A stretch of 64,000 nucleotides of DNA from Stomatobaculum longum (GTDB lineage: Bacteria > Bacillota > Clostridia > Lachnospirales > Lachnospiraceae), in contig JH590864.1 in the NCBI GenBank assembly GCA_000242235.1, positions 62,001-126,000 on the forward strand, read 5' to 3'. Shown in pieces: positions 26,263 through 35,385 of this stretch (position 1 is its first letter; every line of letters begins with the position of its first letter). The notes below the pieces were generated by a model. It did no database searches. It saw only the letters and a list, made by a program, of their open reading frames with translations, and was not told the DNA's origin. The position numbers were made by a program, and so were the translations under genes.

Positions 26263-28147
26263 GCTGAAGATGCACACGCCTGATATTGCCAAGGAGAACT
26301 ACAGGAAACTCGCTGCTCTCTTTCCGGATGCCGTGACTGAAACTAAGGATGAAGAAGGCAATGTCGTCCGTGCCATCGACAAGGATGTCCTGATGCAGGA
26401 AATCAATGCCCAGGTCATAGATGACGGGCAGGAACGCTACCAGTTCACATGGCCGGATAAGAGAAAGTCTGTTGTTCTAGCCAATGCTCCAATTGCCAAG
26501 ACCCTGCGCTTTGAGAAGGAAAAGTCTGTCGGAAGAGATGGGACGCTCGGTGGGACAGACTCTGAGAATATTTATATCGAAGGGGACAATCTTGATGCGC
26601 TAAAGCTCCTGCAGGAGACGTATTTGGGCAAAGTTAAAATGATATACGTTGATCCCCCGTACAACACAGGCAGTGATTTTGTGTACCGAGATTCTTTCAA
26701 TATTGATGCAGATGAATACGAAGATAATAGTGGACAGACAGATGAAGATGGAAATCAGCTTGTGCAAAATCTTGAAAGTAACGGAAGATTTCATACTGAC
26801 TGGCTTAATATGCTATATCCAAGAATTAAGATTGCCAAAGATCTTCTTTCAGAGGAAGGGTTAATCTTTATCTCTATAGATGATAATGAGCAACAGAATC
26901 TTAGAAAAATTTGTGATGAGATTTTTGGAGAGGGAAATTTCGTTGCCACGTTCATTTGGGAAAAACGGAAAACCCGTGAAAACAGAAAGGCCATTTCAGT
27001 TAGGCACGATTATATAGTTTGTTACTCGAAAAATTATTCCGAAAGAGACCAGGCACTTGGATTAGAGGAAATGAATGAAGATGCAATTGGTAGATATAAA
27101 AACCCAGACAATGATCCAAGAGGCCCGTGGACATCAGTGCCCGCAATCGCTCAAGGTGGACATGGGACAAAGTCTCAATTTTATACATTTGAATCTCCAT
27201 CGGGGAAAAAATTTGATCCACCTTCAGGTTCTTGCTGGAGAATGACCTGGCCTAAAATGCAGGAGGCAATCGCTGATAACAGAATTTGGTTTGGAGAAGA
27301 TGGAAATAATGTACCTCGAATAAAAAAATTTATGACAGAAGGGAAGCAAGGACTTACCCCGGAGAGCATATTGGCTGCTGATTTTGTTGGTACTAACGAC
27401 TCGGCTAAAAGAGACCTTGTTTCACTATTTGATGGGTTGGCAGTTTTTGAAACACCTAAGCCAGTTGGGTTAATTCAGCATTTTATAAGCATAACTGCAA
27501 AAGCTGAAGATGGGATCTTTCTTGATTTCTTCAGTGGAACAGCAGCATCAGCACAAGCATTGTTTGAACAAAATGTTAAAGACAATATCAAACGAAAATT
27601 TATTTTAGTGCAACTACCAGAAGAGACAGACGAAAAATCCGAAGCCTATAAAGCAGGCTATAAGACCATCTGTGACATCGGCGAGGAACGCATCCGGCGG
27701 GCTGGAAAGAAGATCAAGGAAGAAACCGGAGCGGACATCGACTACGGCTTCCGCTGCTTCAAGGTTGACTCTTCCAATATGAAGGATGTCTATTACCGTC
27801 CGGCTGAACTTGGACAGGCGAGTCTAGATGATTATACGGATAATATCAAGGAAGACCGCACCCCAGAAGATTTACTGATTCAGGTCATGCTGGATCTGGG
27901 AGTCCTGCTCTCATCGAAAGTGGAACAGACAGAGATCGGCGGTAAGAAGGTATTTTCTGTTGCGGATGGCTATCTCATCTCCTGCTTTGATAAAGATGTG
28001 ACTGAGGATGTGGTGACAGAAATTGCCAAGCGGCATCCCTTCTACTTCGTCTCTCGTGACAGCAGCATGGCTTCGGACAGCGTCGCCACAAACTTTGAAG
28101 AGATCTTCAAGACCTACAGTCCCGAGACGGTAAGGAAGGTGCTGTGA
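26255..28147 (+). CDS. Type III restriction-modification methyltransferase (Mod)
   Basis: This 630-residue beta-class DNA methyltransferase has motif IV DPPYNTG at residues 133-139, preceding motif I FSGTA at about 426-430. The target-recognition region lies between. It would methylate adenine in a short asymmetric site and give specificity to Res. Nt about 26620-27650 is clearly more AT-rich than both flanks, with a sharp return to GC-richer codons near 27650, suggesting that the motif IV to motif I block was exchanged by recombination. ATG 26255 overlaps DUF4391; the stop overlaps the YhcG start. Confidence 0.92.
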   Translation: MDKLKMHTPDIAKENYRKLAALFPDAVTETKDEEGNVVRAIDKDVLMQEINAQVIDDGQERYQFTWPDKRKSVVLANAPIAKTLRFEKEKSVGRDGTLGGTDSENIYIEGDNLDALKLLQETYLGKVKMIYVDPPYNTGSDFVYRDSFNIDADEYEDNSGQTDEDGNQLVQNLESNGRFHTDWLNMLYPRIKIAKDLLSEEGLIFISIDDNEQQNLRKICDEIFGEGNFVATFIWEKRKTRENRKAISVRHDYIVCYSKNYSERDQALGLEEMNEDAIGRYKNPDNDPRGPWTSVPAIAQGGHGTKSQFYTFESPSGKKFDPPSGSCWRMTWPKMQEAIADNRIWFGEDGNNVPRIKKFMTEGKQGLTPESILAADFVGTNDSAKRDLVSLFDGLAVFETPKPVGLIQHFISITAKAEDGIFLDFFSGTAASAQALFEQNVKDNIKRKFILVQLPEETDEKSEAYKAGYKTICDIGEERIRRAGKKIKEETGADIDYGFRCFKVDSSNMKDVYYRPAELGQASLDDYTDNIKEDRTPEDLLIQVMLDLGVLLSSKVEQTEIGGKKVFSVADGYLISCFDKDVTEDVVTEIAKRHPFYFVSRDSSMASDSVATNFEEIFKTYSPETVRKVL

Positions 28148-29256
28148 TGGAAAATCATCTGAACAAGAGAGAATGGGATGACCTCTACGCAGACCTTTCG
28201 AAAATCATAAGCGGAGCCAGAAAACGTGCCTATCAGACCGTAGATTATGTACTTGTACTCCGCAACTGGATGATCGGAAAAAGAATCTCGGAAGAGGAGC
28301 TGAAAGGAGAACGGTCGGAACGCTATGGAATGCAGATAATTGATGAAGTTTCGAAGAAACTGACGAGAGAGCAGGGAAAAGGTTTCGATCGTCGATCCCT
28401 GTACCGATATGTGCAGTTTTATCGTTATTTTCCAGAGATTGTGCCTGCAGCGGCGGCACAATCTTCTGATAATGACATTAATGAGATTGTGGCCGCACCG
28501 ATGGCACAATCTGAGATTCTGCCATGGACGAGTTACAGAGCTCTTCTGCAGGTGAAGGATGAGCGCGCACGTAATTGGTATGCAAGGGAAGCATACGGAG
28601 AAGCCTGGAGCAGTCGGACACTGCAGAGAAATATTTCTTCTCAGTATTATTACCGGGTATTGAAGACTCAGGATCCTGTAGGAGTCAAAAAGGAAATGCA
28701 GGAGATTACGGTTCCGTATCAGGATAAACTGGAATACATGAAAAATCCGATCATAGCGGAGTTCCTTGGGATGGAGCAGGCTACGGATTATCATGAATCT
28801 GATCTGGAAACTGCTATCATCAATAATTTGCAGAAATTCCTGATGGAACTTGGAAAAGGGTATGCTTTCGTAGCACGCCAGCAGCACATTCATACGGAGA
28901 AAGAGGATTATTACATTGACCTTGTCTTCTACAACTATATTCTGAAATGCTTTGTTCTGATCGATTTGAAAACCCGAAAAATCACCCACCAGGATGTTGG
29001 ACAGATGGATATGTACATCCGCATGTATGATGAGATGAAAAAAGGGCTGGATGACAATCCTACGCTTGGAATTTTGCTGTGTTCTGACACAGATGAGGAT
29101 ATAGCAAGGTACTCAGTTATGCACGGAAATGAGCAACTGTTCGCTTCGAAGTACAAGCTGTATCTTCCTTCCGAACAGGAACTGCGGGAAGAAATAGAAG
29201 AACAAAAATATTTCTTCAAGATTCAACAACAGAATGGGGATGGAGGTACTGACTGA
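28147..29256 (+). CDS. YhcG/DUF1016 PDDEXK nuclease
   Basis: The product has 369 residues. The N-terminal DUF1016 domain (about 1-170) contains the usual YRYVQFYRYFPEIV and ILPWTSYRALL blocks. The C-terminal PD-(D/E)XK nuclease (about 190-350) contains Asp258 in YYIDLVFY and Asp273-Lys275 in LIDLKTRK. Between the N-terminal blocks a 48-nt imperfect duplication (28435-28530) adds about 16 residues. It sits between mod and res with stop/start overlaps on both sides, so it is part of the operon. It could be an extra nuclease arm of the system. Confidence 0.88.
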   Translation: MENHLNKREWDDLYADLSKIISGARKRAYQTVDYVLVLRNWMIGKRISEEELKGERSERYGMQIIDEVSKKLTREQGKGFDRRSLYRYVQFYRYFPEIVPAAAAQSSDNDINEIVAAPMAQSEILPWTSYRALLQVKDERARNWYAREAYGEAWSSRTLQRNISSQYYYRVLKTQDPVGVKKEMQEITVPYQDKLEYMKNPIIAEFLGMEQATDYHESDLETAIINNLQKFLMELGKGYAFVARQQHIHTEKEDYYIDLVFYNYILKCFVLIDLKTRKITHQDVGQMDMYIRMYDEMKKGLDDNPTLGILLCSDTDEDIARYSVMHGNEQLFASKYKLYLPSEQELREEIEEQKYFFKIQQQNGDGGTD

Positions 29257-32200
29257 TGGCAGAGATGAAATTCAAATTTACAATTCAGCAGTACCAGACC
29301 GATGCTGTGGAGAGCGTAGTGAAGGCATTCGCCGGGCAGCCTTTCCATGACCGGATCAGTTACCGTCGGGATACTGGCACACAGCAGATTGAGAGAACAC
29401 TTTTTAATATGAATCTCTCTGATGAAGAGCTGTACATGGGCTTTGCGAATGCGCCGGTTGCGCTCGATTCATCGCAGTTGCTCAAGAATATTCGGTCTGT
29501 CCAGAATGACAACAACATCAAGGAGTCTTCATCTCTCGCTAAGCACATGGGTGCCTGCTCTCTGGATGTAGAGATGGAGACCGGAACGGGTAAAACCTAC
29601 GTCTACATCAAGACCATGTTTGAGCTGAACAAGCAGTACGGCTGGTCAAAGTTTATCGTCGTGGTTCCTTCTATTGCTATCCGCGAGGGTGTCCAGAAGA
29701 GCTTCCAGACTATGGAAGAACACTTTATGGAGCAGTACGGTAAGAAGGCACGCTTCTTTGTCTATAACTCTAAGAACCTGACGGAAATCGATAACTTCAG
29801 CTCCAGCGCTGACCTGTCGGTTATGATCATCAATGTGCAGGCGTTTAACGCCCGTGGCAAGGATGCCCGTCGCATCCGGATGGAATTGGATGAATTCGGC
29901 AGCAGAAAGCCGATTGATGTCATTCAGGCAAACCGTCCTATCATAATTCTTGATGAGCCACAGAAGATGGGCGGCGAAAAGACGCAGGAATCCCTGAAGG
30001 AATTTAGTCCGCTCTTTACGCTGAACTATTCAGCTACCCATAAGGAGCACCATGACCTTGTCTATGTTCTTGATGCACTGGACGCTTACCGGATGAAGCT
30101 GGTCAAGAAGATCGAGGTCAAGGGCTTCGACATTAAGAATCTTCGCGGAACAGATGGTTATCTCTATCTGGAGAGCATTATTGTATCTCCCAACAAACCT
30201 CCGATGGCGCGTCTGGAATTCGAGATCGGCTACGACAAGTCCATCAACCGGGAGACTCGGATCGTTGGTGTGGATGATGATCTCTATGCCCTTTCCAAAG
30301 GCATGGAACAGTATCAGGATTACCACATCAATGATATTGACCCGATCCGGGGCGTTCTAACATTCACGAATGGCGTGGAGATCCATACCGGTGAAGTGCA
30401 GGGGGATGTATCTGAGAAGGATATCCGCCGGGTACAGATCCGTGAGACCATCCGCTCCCATTTTGAAAAGGAAAAGGAACTGTATGAGCGTGGAATCAAG
30501 ACTCTTTCCCTTTTTTTCATCGATAAGGTCGAAAACTATCGGAAATACGATGATAACGGAAACGAGGTGAACTCCGAGTACGGTCAGATGTTCGAGGAAG
30601 AATACACGGATATCCTGAATGAATATCTGACACTCTTCGATACACCTTACGAGCAGTACCTCAGGAGCATTGATGTCCATGACACTCATGCTGGTTACTT
30701 CAGCATCGATAAGAAGGGCCATAAGGTGGACTCGAGCCTTAAGCGTGGCACAGACGTCAGCGATGATGAGTCTGCTTATGAGCTGATTCTGAAGGACAAG
30801 GAAAAGCTTCTATCCTTCGACAACCCGGTGCGGTTTATTTTCTCACATTCCGCTCTGCGAGAAGGCTGGGACAATCCGAATGTCTTCCAGATCTGTACGC
30901 TGAAGCATGGGGGAGATTCCACTACGAATAAGCGGCAGGAAGTGGGCCGTGGTCTTCGTATCTGTGTCAATCAGACCGGAGAACGAATGGATGAGCGCGT
31001 TCTTGGATCCGAAGTGCAGGATATTAATAAGCTGACTGTTATTGCGAGCGACGGATATAAAGATTTCGTATCATCTCTGCAGAAGGAAATCAAAGATGAC
31101 CTGTACGACCGTCCGACAAAGGCGACAGAGGAATATTTCCAGGGCAAACGGCTTAAGATCGGCGATGAGACGGTTACAATCACAAGCGATCAGGCACATG
31201 GCATCCTGTTCTATCTGATCAAGAACGAATACATAGATGAAGATGGACATGTAACGGACAAGTATCGCGCTGATGTTGAGAATAAGGCCCTGGCTCCGCT
31301 GCCGGAGAAGAATAGCCTCAATAAGATTGCTGACAGTGTTCACGCACTTGTGCAGGGTATCTTCGATGAGCACGCTCTGGATGGCATGATTGAAAACGGC
31401 CATGAGACGAAGGTTCAGGAAAACAAGCTGAATGAGAATTTCTACAAGAAGGAATTCCAGACCCTCTGGAACTATATCAACCACAAGTATGCTTACACGG
31501 TGCATTTCGACAGTGAGGAACTGATTGGAAAGGCAATAAAGCATATTGATGAGAAGCTGTTTGTCTCGGAGCTGCAATATACGGTTACCAGGGGAGAGCA
31601 GGGCAAGGACTGGTCTGCTGACAAGGTGAAAGCAGGCACTGGTTTTATTGCTGAAAGGAGCCATACTTACAACCTGAAGCGTGGCGAAACCAGTCAGGTG
31701 AAATATGACCTGATTGGAAAGATTGGAGCCGGTACGCACCTGACCAGAAGAACAGTGACGGCGATATTGAAGGGTATTTCCCCTTTGAAGTTTGCTATGT
31801 ACCGGAATAACCCTGAGGAATTCATCTCGAAAGTGTCACGCCTGATTAACGAAGAGAAGGCCACCATGATTGTGGAGGACATCACCTACAACCAGACCGA
31901 TGGCAAGTACGACTCCGAGATCTTCACGGCGGAGAAAAACAAGGACTTCTCAAAGGCATACCGGGCACAGAAGAACGTGCAAGATTATGTGTTCGCTGAT
32001 GGTACGGCGGAGAAATCTGTTGAGCGGAAGTTCGCGGAGGATATGGATCTGGATGACAAGGTTGTCGTCTATGCAAAGCTCCCACGCGGATTCCAGATCC
32101 CGACACCAGTAGGCAACTATGCGCCGGACTGGGCTATTGCCTTCCAGAAGGGAACCGTGAAGCACATTTACTTCATCGCCGAGACAAAGGGCTCTATGGA

Positions 32201-32339
32201 CAGCATGGATCTTCGTCCTATTGAGCAGGCCAAGATCAAATGTGCAAAGAAGCTGTTTAACGAGATATCAACCGATGATGTCGTTTATGACCAGGTGGAT
32301 TCCTACCAGAATCTGCTGAGTGTGATGAACGCGATCTGA
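29256..32339 (+). CDS. Type III restriction enzyme Res subunit
   Basis: The 1027-residue protein has Walker A METGTGKT (107-114), motif II DEPQK from residue 233, LNYSATHKEHH, and motif VI QEVGRGLRI from 561. The C-terminal PD-(D/E)XK endonuclease shows Asp958 in APDWAI and Glu976-Lys978 in IAETKG. With Mod it forms the ATP-dependent type III complex that cleaves after translocation between head-to-head sites. All motifs are present and the length is normal. Its ATG overlaps the YhcG stop. Confidence 0.93.
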   Translation: MAEMKFKFTIQQYQTDAVESVVKAFAGQPFHDRISYRRDTGTQQIERTLFNMNLSDEELYMGFANAPVALDSSQLLKNIRSVQNDNNIKESSSLAKHMGACSLDVEMETGTGKTYVYIKTMFELNKQYGWSKFIVVVPSIAIREGVQKSFQTMEEHFMEQYGKKARFFVYNSKNLTEIDNFSSSADLSVMIINVQAFNARGKDARRIRMELDEFGSRKPIDVIQANRPIIILDEPQKMGGEKTQESLKEFSPLFTLNYSATHKEHHDLVYVLDALDAYRMKLVKKIEVKGFDIKNLRGTDGYLYLESIIVSPNKPPMARLEFEIGYDKSINRETRIVGVDDDLYALSKGMEQYQDYHINDIDPIRGVLTFTNGVEIHTGEVQGDVSEKDIRRVQIRETIRSHFEKEKELYERGIKTLSLFFIDKVENYRKYDDNGNEVNSEYGQMFEEEYTDILNEYLTLFDTPYEQYLRSIDVHDTHAGYFSIDKKGHKVDSSLKRGTDVSDDESAYELILKDKEKLLSFDNPVRFIFSHSALREGWDNPNVFQICTLKHGGDSTTNKRQEVGRGLRICVNQTGERMDERVLGSEVQDINKLTVIASDGYKDFVSSLQKEIKDDLYDRPTKATEEYFQGKRLKIGDETVTITSDQAHGILFYLIKNEYIDEDGHVTDKYRADVENKALAPLPEKNSLNKIADSVHALVQGIFDEHALDGMIENGHETKVQENKLNENFYKKEFQTLWNYINHKYAYTVHFDSEELIGKAIKHIDEKLFVSELQYTVTRGEQGKDWSADKVKAGTGFIAERSHTYNLKRGETSQVKYDLIGKIGAGTHLTRRTVTAILKGISPLKFAMYRNNPEEFISKVSRLINEEKATMIVEDITYNQTDGKYDSEIFTAEKNKDFSKAYRAQKNVQDYVFADGTAEKSVERKFAEDMDLDDKVVVYAKLPRGFQIPTPVGNYAPDWAIAFQKGTVKHIYFIAETKGSMDSMDLRPIEQAKIKCAKKLFNEISTDDVVYDQVDSYQNLLSVMNAI

Positions 32340-32372
32340 TAATTTTGACAATGAAATGAGGAGCAGGTATAG

Positions 32373-32575
32373 ATGCGTGGAGTAAAAATTTATCTGGCTG
32401 ATGGAACTTATGACGGTATTGTCACTATCAGCAGTGATTCATCAAAGATATCGGCCATATGTGTCGAAAAAGACAAAATACCGAATTACGAAAACGAGCT
32501 GGATGGGCCGGGCATCTATTTACTTCTTACCAGAGCACGGAGGATGCGGTATTCAAGGCATTGGGCGTCGAGTAA
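32373..32575 (+). pseudogene. Remnant of a GIY-YIG nuclease-like gene
   Basis: An ATG with agg-rich leader starts MRGVKIYLADGTYDGIVTIS and reaches ELDGPGIYLLL, the GIY part of GIY-YIG proteins. The sequence then loses similarity. A plausible C-terminus in another frame (YQSTEDAVFKALGVE, stop at 32573-32575) follows at once. The gene seems to have lost its middle (YIG motif and most of the domain) with a frame change near 32525. The original frame runs on to 32615 without recognizable content. Confidence 0.55.
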
Positions 32576-32607
32576 AATACGGTCAAGAGAGGGGGTGAAG
32601 AAAGAGA

Positions 32608-33072
32608 ATGGATGATACTAATTATCATATTCTGTTAGATGAAGTTAGACAGAATTTTGCCGGTGTTGTATGGACTCATAAAATTCAAGAAAAACAGGCA
32701 GACATTTACGCTCAAAAATATAAGTGGCTTGAAACAACAAATATCCTTTTTTCCGCTGCTACATCTTGCGGGATCGTAGCGACGATTTTTACGGGTGGAA
32801 TTACAGCAAAAATTATCTCCGCTGTTCTGTCTTTCGTAACATTGTCCATAACTGCTTACTTCAAAAGCTTTGATCTGAAAGGTATGGAGCAACGTCATAG
32901 GAATGCAGCAAATAATTTTATCGTCATCAGAAATCGTTTGCTTCATGTTATTTCTAGCCTGCACATGAAAGACGATTTCGACGAGATATATGATGAATAC
33001 AAAAGCACCCTAAGTGATCTTAATAAGCTGTATCCTGCATTCCCGCGATTCCACACTAGGATATCACTATGA
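32608..33072 (+). CDS. SLATT-domain two-helix membrane protein (possible CBASS effector)
   Basis: A 154-residue protein has two adjacent hydrophobic segments (TTNILFSAATSCGIVATIFT and IISAVLSFVTLSITAYF) followed by a helical part with the typical NAANNFIVIRNRLLHVISSL. This is the SLATT architecture, a predicted pore-forming effector linked to SMODS nucleotidyltransferases. The region is AT-richer than the restriction operon. A SMODS-AGS-C nucleotidyltransferase gene lies on the same strand at 42070, separated by an IS and resistance cargo. The SD (agggggtgaagaaagaga) is acceptable. It may sense a cyclic nucleotide and depolarize the membrane. Confidence 0.75.
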   Translation: MDDTNYHILLDEVRQNFAGVVWTHKIQEKQADIYAQKYKWLETTNILFSAATSCGIVATIFTGGITAKIISAVLSFVTLSITAYFKSFDLKGMEQRHRNAANNFIVIRNRLLHVISSLHMKDDFDEIYDEYKSTLSDLNKLYPAFPRFHTRISL

Positions 33073-33145
33073 TAAGTGCCGCAAAGCCGCATAAATACTG
33101 ATAAAACCGAGTATCTGTGCTTGATTTGCTTTTAGTTATGTACTC

Positions 33146-34515
33146 AAACTTCCCACACCAAAAGTGGGCTTGCACATTGAAAACTCAATAGTTTAACTGC
33201 CAAAAATTATCATTTTATGCTGCCGTGTCTGCCGGAAGAGATTTCTGCATATATTCCGGAAGCCGGCTGATGAAATCGTTCATGAATGTGTTGATCTGCT
33301 CTTCAGAAGCCTGAAAGACTGTCCTTATACTTGCCGGCATGGCGTCCGGCAGGATCTTCATGGATTGGCTGAACGTGATATCCGCTGCTTCATCCACCAT
33401 GAAATAGAACAGCTCTCCAAGAGTGCGCTCGTCTTCATCATCGCGTTTTGCGACCGACATCAGCATATATCCGGTAAACACCAGCGCCACATGGGCAGTA
33501 AGAGCATCGTAGGAAAGTCCGTGATACTCGGAGCCAAGGTTAAGGAAACTCTTGCAGGTTTTGAAGAAGACCTCTATATCCCATCGCTTTCCATAGATCC
33601 TGATGATATCTTCCTCGCGCAGGGACATATCCGTACAGACCAGGGCCAGCCAGTCTTTCCGGTTTATACGGTTTCTGACGCAGACAATCCCGGCATCGAC
33701 AGAGTGACCGTCTTTCTTATCCTGTCCAACCCTTACAGGAACAGACAGAAGATATCTTGAACGGCCGCGACGCTTTTTACAGCTGTTGTAGATCTGTTTG
33801 ATGTTGCGGCGCTCACCGTTGAACTCATAGCTGATCCTGGAGCTGATCTTGACCATGGCGATTGTATCCAGACCCTTATCCTTCGGTTCTACGATCTGAT
33901 GGGGATTGGAAAACCAACTGTCGAAGAGCACGTATCCGGCTTTATGACCAGCCTTCATGGCTTCATCAATTAGTTGGATCATGACGTCCGTTCCTTTGCG
34001 CTGTGCCATGATTCTTCTCTTTCCTGCAAGCGAGCGCCTGTCGTAAGACTTCACCTCTCCCAGGATGTTTTCTTCTTTCGAAGAAGCTAACAGGGAAAAG
34101 TTGATCGGGATGAAAGAGTTGGAACGGGCACTGCGGAGGAAACGGTAGTAGGTATTCCTGGAAAAATCCTCCCTGAAGCTTCCCGTTTTCTTCTGCATGT
34201 ACATACTCCTGTCACGGAAAACATTGCAGAGAATGTAGGTGAACAGCTTCATGAAGGGAATGCCTTTCTCCTTCTTGCAGTTGCATTTCTTCAAGAGGGA
34301 GCCGACTTTGAAAGCATGGATAAATCGTGAGATTGAGTTAGAAATTTCCTGTTTATTTCCGGCTTCAGATGGTACAATAAACATGGCGCAAGCCCTCCAA
34401 GGTGTGATTGTTTTTTCGTCGAATCCATTATACTAAAGCATGGGGGCTTACGCTTTTTTATCGGCTAAACTATTGAGTTCTCAAGGTTCACAGACATTTC
34501 CCATGTGGGAAGTTT
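33146..34515 (-). mobile_element. IS4-type insertion sequence with degenerate transposase
   Basis: Imperfect inverted repeats of about 47 bp bound the element. AAACTTCCCACA (33146-33157) matches TGTGGGAAGTTT (34504-34515), and the inner parts TTGAAAACTCAATAGTTTA (33177-33195) and CTAAACTATTGAGTTCTCAAG (34465-34485) also correspond with few mismatches. The single gene is on the minus strand. No convincing target duplication was found. Because the transposase lacks part of its catalytic core, the copy is probably immobile by itself. Confidence 0.75.
33215..34384 (-). pseudogene. IS4-family transposase with in-frame core deletion
   Basis: The frame of 389 codons keeps an N-terminal part (FMKLFTYILCNVF, NTYYRFLRSAR), then SFIPINFSLLASS, DRRSLAGKRR, the second-Asp region VLFDSWFSNP and the C-terminal Y-R-E signature (IYGKRWDIEVFFK). 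Between FLRSAR and SFIPINF the stretch expected to hold the first catalytic Asp of the DDE triad, some 70-90 residues in full-length relatives, is absent without frame change. It could still serve as a binding-competent inhibitor. Family assignment to IS4 (IS231-like group) is from motif memory. Confidence 0.75.
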
Positions 34516-34532
34516 CAGTAACCTTTTCTTGA

Positions 34533-34580
34533 ACGGCGGCTTTCCCGACTTTTCCGGGTTAGCCGCCGCGCTTTTATACC
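34533..34580 (+). terminator. GC-rich hairpin upstream of the ABC operon
   Basis: CGGCGGCT (about 34535) pairs with AGCCGCCG (about 34561-34568), enclosing a second small pairing CCCGA/TCCGGG, and is followed by cgcTTTT. It is a terminator or attenuator separating the IS region from the transporter operon. Confidence 0.55.
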
Positions 34581-34683
34581 CTTTTCAACTTTTTTGAAAT
34601 CATGATAGTTTCTTGATAATTGTCCCGTATCCTGTGGTTGTAAACAAAAAACTATAGTTTGCAAGAAAGGAACGGTTCATACG

Positions 34684-35385
34684 ATGAGAGACAATATCCT
34701 TGAAACAAGAGAATTGACGAAAAACTTCTCCGGGCAGTTTGCTGTGAACGGTGTTTCGCTGGAAATCAAGAGGAATACCATTTATGGTTTGCTTGGCCCT
34801 AATGGTGCGGGAAAATCCACCACCCTGAAGCTGATCCTGGGTCTGCTCCGTCCCACAAAAGGGGAAATCCTCTTTGATGGAGAGCCTTGGAAGCGGGAGC
34901 ATCTTGCCAAAATCGGCTCGCTGATCGAGGAGCCTGCATTATATGGAAACCTGACAGCCGAGGAAAACCTGCTTGTTCACACAAAACTGTTGGGCGTCCC
35001 GAAAGATAAAATCTACGAGGTTTTGGAAACCGTCGATCTGAAGGACACCGGCAGCAAATGTGCCTCCCAATTCTCACACGGCATGAAGGAACGGCTTGGG
35101 ATCGCCATTGCCCTGCTGAATGATCCCTCTCTGCTGATACTGGACGAGCCGACCAACGGGCTTGATCCGGTAGGCATCCAGGAACTGCGTGAACTGATTG
35201 CCACCTTCCCGAAAAAAGGAATGACAGTGATCTTTTCCAGCCACATTCTTTCCGAGGTGGAGCAGGTCGTGGATGAGATCGGCATCATCAATAAAGGGCA
35301 GCTGATGTTCCAGGGAACACCAAACCGGGACGAGGATCTGGAGGCGTTCTTCATGGAGGTGATCAAAGGAGGTGCGCGCAGATGA
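34684..35385 (+). CDS. ABC transporter ATPase, LanF/BcrA/CprA-like
   Basis: The product has 233 residues: Walker A GPNGAGKS (38-45), signature FSHGMKERL, Walker B LLILDEPT and the H-loop SSHIL. It is the ATPase type that drives lantibiotic-immunity and bacitracin exporters. The SD gaaagga precedes ATG 34684. It overlaps the first permease by 4 nt and is followed by a second permease, a lipoprotein, a response regulator and a kinase, the layout of LanFEG/CprABC antimicrobial-peptide resistance modules. Confidence 0.92.
   Translation: MRDNILETRELTKNFSGQFAVNGVSLEIKRNTIYGLLGPNGAGKSTTLKLILGLLRPTKGEILFDGEPWKREHLAKIGSLIEEPALYGNLTAEENLLVHTKLLGVPKDKIYEVLETVDLKDTGSKCASQFSHGMKERLGIAIALLNDPSLLILDEPTNGLDPVGIQELRELIATFPKKGMTVIFSSHILSEVEQVVDEIGIINKGQLMFQGTPNRDEDLEAFFMEVIKGGARR

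Noticed and set aside
33365-33760. Plus-strand frame opposite the IS transposase
   Set aside because: It is antisense to recognizable transposase motifs, without SD or family match.
33146-34515. Target-site duplication for the IS
   Set aside because: Flanks cagtaacc and gttatgtactc do not match; no duplication could be supported.
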